Shown: positions 58,784 through 64,000 of the stretch, one piece after another | Position numbering within the stretch: the first letter of the stretch is position 1 | Layout: the number at the start of each line of letters is the position of its first letter | Source: Leptospiraceae bacterium | GTDB taxonomy: Bacteria > Spirochaetota > Leptospiria > Leptospirales > Leptospiraceae | Assembly: GCA_024233835.1 (NCBI GenBank) | Contig: JACKPC010000002.1 | Coordinates: 1 to 64,000 of the forward strand | Length of the DNA: 64,000 nucleotides | Direction: 5' to 3' | The notes under the pieces: generated by a model | What the model was told of the DNA's origin: nothing | Seen by the model: only the letters and a program-made list of their open reading frames with translations | Databases searched by the model: none | Position numbers and translations under genes: made by a program

Positions 58784-60589
58784 ATGTCTCTAAACTTTTC
58801 AACAGAACTCCTTGCCCGTAAACCTTATCTTGTATTTTTTCAGGATTTATCCAGAGAAATTACTACTAATGACTATTCTCTGTGTTCGGCAAAGAACTCT
58901 CAGGAATATTATGTATCATACGGAGAGCGAAAATTAGCAAGTACTATTTCTCCTCTGACGCAGGCGACCCGTCTTTTAAGCAATACTTCCATTCGAGAAA
59001 CCGATTTATGTATAATTCTGGGACTCGGAAATCCACATCTTGCTTTTGAGCTAAATCAACAGCGAAAAGAAGGGGAAATTTTACTTTATATAGATGCTTC
59101 CAGTTCAATTCTCCCGGCACTGGGTTCAGAAATATTAGAAGAACTCTTACAGCCTGCTGGAAGACATCTTTTCACCGGAGAAGAATCAGAAGATCTACTC
59201 TGGAATTACCTGGAAGCCCTTCCGCTTGAAAGGCTTTCCGGCATACGCTTCTTTAGAAATCAAGCCAGTCTTAATCTGGCTCCGGATTTTTATATAAATA
59301 TAGAAACGAAGGTGCAAAAAATCTTTTCTTCGAGGATGAGTGATTTACTCACAAAATTCGAGTTTGAAAGAATCTGGATTCGAAACACTGTATCCAATAC
59401 CCTGCATTTCTTTGAAAACCCTCCAAGGTTTCGACTGGAAGAACTGAATCAGAAATTTGCCGGAATACCGGCTATGTTAGTATCTGCCGGACCCAGTCTA
59501 AGGGAAAATTGTGAATTTATCAAGGAAATCCGGGATAAGGTTTTTCTCTTTTCCTGTGATACTTCTTTAAAGGTTCTTCTTTCAAATCAAATAATCCCGG
59601 ATGGAGTCATGACTCTGGATGCCCAGACCCATTCCTTTTTCCACTTCATGGGTACTGACCTTCAAGAAATACCGGTATTTGCTGATATGGTAGCCTCTCC
59701 TCTATTACTAAGACACATAAATACAGTTTCTATTATTCATAGTATTACTGCCAAATACCAGACCGATGTAAGCGGCCGACCTATTCGAGAAGTTACAGCC
59801 GGATCTTCTCTGGCTGAGACTATTTTAGGCCCTATAGGAGATGTACAGAGTGGAGGAAGTGTAGCTACCAGTGCCTTTGACCTTTTGAAGAACCTTGGTT
59901 TTTCTCCCATTTTTTTAATCGGCCAGGATTTAGCCTATAGTGGAAGAGAAATTCATTCTACCGGAACCCATCATAATGAAAAATGGCTCACCCTGATAAA
60001 TCGAAAAAAAAGCCTTGAAGGGATTAACGAAGCCATTATCCAAAAACGCAAGCTCAAAGAAGTTCCTTCCTGCTCCGGAGGAAATGTTTTAACCGATTAT
60101 GTTCTAGAAATCTACAGGCAATGGTTTGAAGATTCTGCTTTAAAGGTAGATTTTCCAATTTATAACATCAACGAAAAAGGAACCTTTCTTCAGAATATTC
60201 AAAATATCCATACAGAAAAAGCGAAAGAACTGCTTTCAGATTTCAGCCCTCATTCCTATCCCTGGAGAAACCTCCCGCCCTGGCAAGTGAGTCCTAAGGA
60301 AGTCAAAGACAAAAGACAGGATAAGCTTTTAGAGGAAAGTTTAGATTCCATCCAAAATCTTTCCCAAAAAATAAAAAAATGGGAAACTGATACATTAGAA
60401 TATACGGAACTTTTAAAAAATCTGGATGAAGAAACCGAGAAAATTCCCTTTTTAGCTCAAATTCTGAGAAAAACCCTGGTGTATACCCGAAGGCAGGAAA
60501 ACAAATTAAATAATGAAAGAAAAATTTCCCTTTTACTTACAAGCTTAAAAAAAGAAATACGGTACCTGAAAAAAGCTTTGCTTATATAA
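58784..60589 (+). CDS. DUF115/Maf-type motility accessory protein
   Basis: A 601-residue protein with the DUF115 core (about 215-420): IPAMLVSAGPSLRENCEFI, then VMTLDAQTHSFFHF and GGSVATSAFDLLKNLGFSPIFLIGQDLAYSGREIHSTG. This domain is shared by Maf motility accessory factors, thought to transfer nonulosonic sugars to flagellin, and relatives are common in Leptospira. The C-terminal 120 residues are helical. It is divergent from smc with a 62-base gap. Sugar and target unknown here. Confidence 0.85.
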   Translation: MSLNFSTELLARKPYLVFFQDLSREITTNDYSLCSAKNSQEYYVSYGERKLASTISPLTQATRLLSNTSIRETDLCIILGLGNPHLAFELNQQRKEGEILLYIDASSSILPALGSEILEELLQPAGRHLFTGEESEDLLWNYLEALPLERLSGIRFFRNQASLNLAPDFYINIETKVQKIFSSRMSDLLTKFEFERIWIRNTVSNTLHFFENPPRFRLEELNQKFAGIPAMLVSAGPSLRENCEFIKEIRDKVFLFSCDTSLKVLLSNQIIPDGVMTLDAQTHSFFHFMGTDLQEIPVFADMVASPLLLRHINTVSIIHSITAKYQTDVSGRPIREVTAGSSLAETILGPIGDVQSGGSVATSAFDLLKNLGFSPIFLIGQDLAYSGREIHSTGTHHNEKWLTLINRKKSLEGINEAIIQKRKLKEVPSCSGGNVLTDYVLEIYRQWFEDSALKVDFPIYNINEKGTFLQNIQNIHTEKAKELLSDFSPHSYPWRNLPPWQVSPKEVKDKRQDKLLEESLDSIQNLSQKIKKWETDTLEYTELLKNLDEETEKIPFLAQILRKTLVYTRRQENKLNNERKISLLLTSLKKEIRYLKKALLI

Positions 60590-60594
60590 TTAAT

Positions 60595-61383
60595 TTAGAA
60601 AGAAAAAGTATAGGATAATTCCATCATTCGATTATGTGCTGCTGTATCTTCATAGGCACCAAAACTCCTGTATAGACGGGCCAGCCCGAGACTACCCAGT
60701 AAAAATCCGGCAGCTTTTCCTTCCAGAAGTCCATATTTTGGACCCTTTTTTAAAAAAAGATCATCCTGTAAAGACTTGGACTTGGTAGTATTACTAACAT
60801 AAGCAGCAGCTAAACCCACGAGTAAAAGATCTACCATAAAATACAGACTGGCATTACGGTAGAGATCATTTCTTGTATAAAAAGGAGAACGATACGCATT
60901 ATAGATAACACTAAAGCCCGGGCTTATAATATTTAATCCCTGGGAAAAAATATGGCTCTTGCCCTGTAGTTCCTTATAAATCTCTTCTTGCTTTTTTAGC
61001 TTGGCTTCAGTTAAATTGCCTGTATCTTCCTTTGGTTCAGCAGAAACTTCCGAACCTGCTCCCTCTACGATTTCTTTTCTAAAAATTGTTTTAAAAACCT
61101 TCTCTTCTCCCGTTTCATCTGCTTCTATCCGTATAATTGAGTTGGTGGAATCCTTTTTATATCTACCAATATATACATCAAAGGTAAACGGAGAATACCA
61201 CTTACAACTGTATCTATAATCGAAGCCCTGCGTTTTTTCTTCTTTTGTAAAAGATTGATTCGTTACTTTTTGCAGAAGCTGCATAACCTTATAGTTTGTA
61301 TCTTCGTAGTTGAAAGGTGATTCCAAAACCTCAGCTGAAAAAAGCCATAATGGAAAAAAAACTAAGAGAAAAAATAGCTTCAT
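60595..61383 (-). CDS. exported hypothetical membrane protein
   Basis: A 262-residue protein with signal peptide (cleavage near residue 17, LFSA-E). The N-terminal half (20-120) is a beta-rich soluble region with a charged, disordered linker (about 110-135). The C-terminal half has two membrane-like segments (NASLYFMVDLLLVGLAAAYV and KAAGFLLGSLGLARLY). Not recognised, probably lineage-specific. Its ATG overlaps the stop of the upstream CPBP gene by four bases, so both are translated together. Confidence 0.7.
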   Translation of the reverse strand: MKLFFLLVFFPLWLFSAEVLESPFNYEDTNYKVMQLLQKVTNQSFTKEEKTQGFDYRYSCKWYSPFTFDVYIGRYKKDSTNSIIRIEADETGEEKVFKTIFRKEIVEGAGSEVSAEPKEDTGNLTEAKLKKQEEIYKELQGKSHIFSQGLNIISPGFSVIYNAYRSPFYTRNDLYRNASLYFMVDLLLVGLAAAYVSNTTKSKSLQDDLFLKKGPKYGLLEGKAAGFLLGSLGLARLYRSFGAYEDTAAHNRMMELSYTFSF

Positions 61384-62294
61384 GAAAGTTTCTCCAATTT
61401 ATCTCCAAAGAAATAGGCAACAATCAAACCTATAGCATTGAAGGTAACATGGGCAGAAATTGAGGCCCAGATATTCCTGGATTTTAGATAAACATAACCA
61501 AAAATAAACCCTACAAATACCAGAATTAGAATAGATACCGGAGAAGTGCCAGGTGCATAGTGCATGAAACCAAAAATAATGGAAGTTATCCAGAGTCCAA
61601 GCCTCGGCTGCTTTTCTTCTGCATAGTGTCTCAGTAAATACCCTCGGAAATAAAGTTCTTCTATGATTCCGGTAAGTAAAGCTACTGAATACAGAGACCA
61701 GAGGAGTAAAGAGCGATTTCCATAAATGCTTTTGAGTAATATCGCCTGATATTCTATGCTTGGTACTTTAAGTCCTACAAGATGCAAGAATAAGGAGAAT
61801 AAACTGACCGCAATAAAAACCAGCATTCCCATAAAAATTCCCAGAATTATTTTTTCCGGTTTAAAATCATCGGAAATTCCTCGAATCCTTATCCCTAACC
61901 TTCTGTAGATAATATAATAGGCCAGAGGAATATGACAGAGAAACCAGACGGCACTGTTAAGAAATAGCAGCCAGTGTCTCTTTTGAAAAACGATCCGATT
62001 ATACTCTTCAATAATAAAATGTTTATTTTCCGTGATTTTCGCATTTAATTCTTTTTCGACTTCAGTAGCCCTTTTAAGAATCATGGAGAAAATCTCAGAA
62101 CTGCTTTTATCCTGAACCTGAGGCTCCAATTCTTCCACTTTCAGATAATCATGCATAACAGCCTGCTGTATCACACGTGTCTGTATGATTACCAGGAAGG
62201 AAGTAGAAACAAGTATTAATAAAATATGAATCGAAAAGATAACATAAATAGGAGTCGCATTCCTGCGAGAAAACAATTTATCAAACATGTACAA
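61380..62294 (-). CDS. CPBP (CAAX/Rce1-like) intramembrane metalloprotease
   Basis: A 304-residue protein with about seven TM helices. The ABI/CPBP motifs are complete: EELYFRGYLLRHY near 213 (E-E-x-x-x-R), IIFGFMHYAPG near 240 (His) and ISAHVTFNAIGL near 280 (H-x-x-x-N). An N-terminal helix and periplasmic loop of about 90 residues precede the core. Members process prenylated peptides, bacteriocin-related peptides or unknown membrane proteins. Start ATG 62294, or Met3 at 62288. It is co-transcribed with the exported protein at 60595. Confidence 0.88.
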   Translation of the reverse strand: MYMFDKLFSRRNATPIYVIFSIHILLILVSTSFLVIIQTRVIQQAVMHDYLKVEELEPQVQDKSSSEIFSMILKRATEVEKELNAKITENKHFIIEEYNRIVFQKRHWLLFLNSAVWFLCHIPLAYYIIYRRLGIRIRGISDDFKPEKIILGIFMGMLVFIAVSLFSLFLHLVGLKVPSIEYQAILLKSIYGNRSLLLWSLYSVALLTGIIEELYFRGYLLRHYAEEKQPRLGLWITSIIFGFMHYAPGTSPVSILILVFVGFIFGYVYLKSRNIWASISAHVTFNAIGLIVAYFFGDKLEKLS

Positions 62295-62383
62295 TACAGA
62301 TTTTTCAAACCCTTATTGTAGTCACGATTTTTTTCTTGAGACTGGTTAATACTAGTTTATGTCCGAATATAAGATAAGCATCT

Positions 62384-63292
62384 ATGAAATTTCTTTTCCA
62401 TCGAGTTCTTCTACTTTTAACCTTCTCCATTTTAAATAGTCATCTTTTTTCCGGAGAACTTATTCAGCTAAGTAATTTAGATTATAAGAATCCGATTTTA
62501 CAGAGATTAAGAAGTGAAATCTTTCATAATCTAAAAATTTCTCGCAAGAAATTTCCTTCTGAAAGGGATGAGCTGATTCCTCTTCAATTTTACTTGTATA
62601 TAGTAGGAAAAAAAGATAATTTTTTTTACATTATGGCCCGCACCGGGATGAATTTAGATACTCTTGCTTCGGTTAATTCTCTCAGTTCCCCCCACGATAT
62701 TTACCCCGGAATGAAGCTTTTAATACCCAATATGAGAGGTTCCTACTTAAATACCGGTTTAAAAAAAGGAAATAAAAATAAGGATCTTCTTTCCAGAAAA
62801 TATAAAATTCCTGAAAATTTTATTCTTTATGAACCTACAAATTCCCGCTGGTTTGTCCCGGGTCTTCCACCTACAAAGCTAGAGAAATCCTATTTTTATG
62901 GTTTTGGCTTTTCAAAGCCTTTAATCGGAGGTAGATTGAGCTCAAATTACGGTAAAAGAAAAGATCCCTTTTCTGAAAAACAAACTTTTCATGGAGGAAT
63001 CGATCTGGCCGCCAAAAAAGGAACCGCTGTTTATGCCTCTGCCGAAGGAAAAGTTTTACTCGCCCAAAAAAAAGGTGGATACGGAAAACTGATAATCTTA
63101 TCGCATAAACTCGGTTATGAATCCAGATACGGTCATTTAAGTAAAATCCTGGTAAAACCCGGTGAAAAAATCAGGAGGGGTCAAAAAATTGGAGAAGTAG
63201 GTTCGACAGGCAAATCTACAGGTCCTCACTTACATTTTGAAGTACGGCGGAATAAAAAGAGAGAAAAACCCGTTTTTAAAAAACATTTTTAG
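62384..63292 (+). CDS. LysM-M23 peptidoglycan endopeptidase
   Basis: A 302-residue exported protein (signal peptide about 1-22). A LysM-like domain (about 68-120: YLYIVGKKDNFFYIMARTGMNLDTLASVN...IYPGMKLLIP) precedes an M23 LytM metallopeptidase domain (about 185-290) with the Zn ligands in FHGGIDLAA (H-x-x-x-D) and HLHFEV, and the middle His in YGHLSKI. All Zn ligands are intact, so it probably cuts peptide cross-links in the cell wall. It stands alone on the plus strand. Confidence 0.92.
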   Translation: MKFLFHRVLLLLTFSILNSHLFSGELIQLSNLDYKNPILQRLRSEIFHNLKISRKKFPSERDELIPLQFYLYIVGKKDNFFYIMARTGMNLDTLASVNSLSSPHDIYPGMKLLIPNMRGSYLNTGLKKGNKNKDLLSRKYKIPENFILYEPTNSRWFVPGLPPTKLEKSYFYGFGFSKPLIGGRLSSNYGKRKDPFSEKQTFHGGIDLAAKKGTAVYASAEGKVLLAQKKGGYGKLIILSHKLGYESRYGHLSKILVKPGEKIRRGQKIGEVGSTGKSTGPHLHFEVRRNKKREKPVFKKHF

Positions 63293-63323
63293 TAGTAATC
63301 TACCGGCGAATCGACTACTATAT

Positions 63324-64000
63324 CTATTTTTTTCCGAGCAGAAAATAGGTATGCATGGGACCCTTCCCCTTAACTTCAATAACTCCCCTATCTTCAAAAT
63401 GAAAAGAGTCCTTTAATCGTAAAAAAGCAGCTTCGGAACAATGAACCCTACCAGGCATTCCGTGAGATTCCATTCTTGAAGCCGTATTCACAGTATCTCC
63501 CCAGAGATCATAGACGAATTTATTCTTTCCAATAACTCCAGCTACAACAGACCCGGCATGAATACCTACTCTCAAATTAACATCTAACTGTAATTCCTGT
63601 TTTAAAGATACAAATTCCTCTATCATTTCAAGAGCTGCATTTGCCATTCGAGCGGCACACTCAGCACCCGGTTCCGGAATTCCTCCGGCCATCATATAGC
63701 AATCACCTATTGTTTTAATTTTTTCCAGTTGATAGTGATTGGCAATTCCATCAAAACGAGTAAAAATTTCGTTCAATATTTTCACTAACTCATCCGGAGA
63801 AGCAATTTTGGAGGACATAACGGTAAACCCGGCAATATCAGCAAATAAAACGATTGCATCTGAAAAATGATCTGCAATCACCCCCTCACCTGATTTCAAC
63901 CTTTTGGCAATCTTCTCCGGTAATATGTTTAAGAGGAGTCTTTCAGATTTTTCCTGCTCTTTTCCCAGGTTCTCATTCAATTCGTTAATTTTTTCAAGGT
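63324..64000 (-). CDS. adenylate/guanylate cyclase, C-terminal part (5' end outside window)
   Basis: At least 225 codons, open to the window edge; a TTG at 63980 should not be taken as the start because coiled-coil sequence (LEKINELNENLGKEQ) continues beyond it. The class III catalytic domain is intact: FADIAGF (metal Asp), KTIGDCYM (second metal Asp), and WGDTVNTASRMES (Asn and Arg). A signalling helix, ERLLLNILPEKIAKRLKSG, precedes the domain as in membrane or GAF-linked cyclases. It should make cAMP or cGMP and is a useful comparison for the degenerate homologue at 24542. Confidence 0.92.
   Translation of the reverse strand, partial: LEKINELNENLGKEQEKSERLLLNILPEKIAKRLKSGEGVIADHFSDAIVLFADIAGFTVMSSKIASPDELVKILNEIFTRFDGIANHYQLEKIKTIGDCYMMAGGIPEPGAECAARMANAALEMIEEFVSLKQELQLDVNLRVGIHAGSVVAGVIGKNKFVYDLWGDTVNTASRMESHGMPGRVHCSEAAFLRLKDSFHFEDRGVIEVKGKGPMHTYFLLGKK

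Noticed and set aside
1..64000. tRNA or rRNA genes
   Set aside because: No cloverleaf-like sequences or rRNA-like conserved blocks were seen in the gaps; short structured RNAs cannot be excluded without a covariance search.

Overview
The window reads as chromosome of a low-GC spirochaete of the family Leptospiraceae. The best single clue is the citramalate synthase at 18790-20319, which resembles the characterised Leptospira CimA over its whole length. Supporting clues are lipoproteins with loose spirochaete-type lipoboxes, an OmpA-tail protein, a Maf/DUF115 motility factor, many two-component, c-di-GMP and cyclase genes, and a short SMC protein. No tRNA, rRNA, CRISPR array or complete insertion sequence was found.

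Layout. 1-3101: three-gene operon ending in a B-family DNA polymerase whose exonuclease site looks dead, preceded by a possible RecA-fold protein without a P-loop. 3112-6404: HEAT-like protein, AarF/UbiB kinase and small membrane proteins. 6470-14658: seven tightly packed genes for a membrane complex of the hydrogenase-4/complex I type. It lacks the NiFe ligands and the cysteines for the small-subunit FeS cluster, and it ends in a SulP anion transporter. 14862-28093: a haem-type sensor/EAL protein, the Smr-cimA-pth-thrB operon, an App1 phosphatase, a four-gene signalling/lipase operon and an HMG-CoA lyase.

28117-37400 is an accessory island: a Uma2 nuclease-like protein, XisH/XisI, an orphan toxin domain with a probable immunity gene, a STAND-NTPase/TPR operon whose first gene is split by an in-frame amber codon, a divergent two-gene unit, a truncated second XisI with DUF433, and a DUF3368/UPF0175 toxin-antitoxin pair. 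Palindromic and direct repeats mark several gene boundaries here, which suggests cassette exchange.

37414-64000: PrsW-like protease, acyl-CoA-dehydrogenase-like protein, GT-C glycosyltransferase, an operon of a duplicated 2-oxoglutarate oxygenase with a radical SAM protein and a nucleotidyltransferase, envelope proteins, PAS/GGDEF/EAL protein coupled to an SGNH-MBOAT fusion acyltransferase, COG3014 and LpoB-like lipoproteins, hybrid kinase, an SMC with no visible hinge, DUF115, CPBP protease, LysM/M23 peptidase, and the 3' part of an adenylate cyclase that runs off the window.

The strongest candidates for undescribed systems are the polymerase operon, the metal-stripped Ehr-SulP complex, the STAND operon with its shared tail/head peptide, and the oxygenase-radical SAM-nucleotidyltransferase operon. 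All functions are inferred from sequence patterns read by eye; no searches were run.
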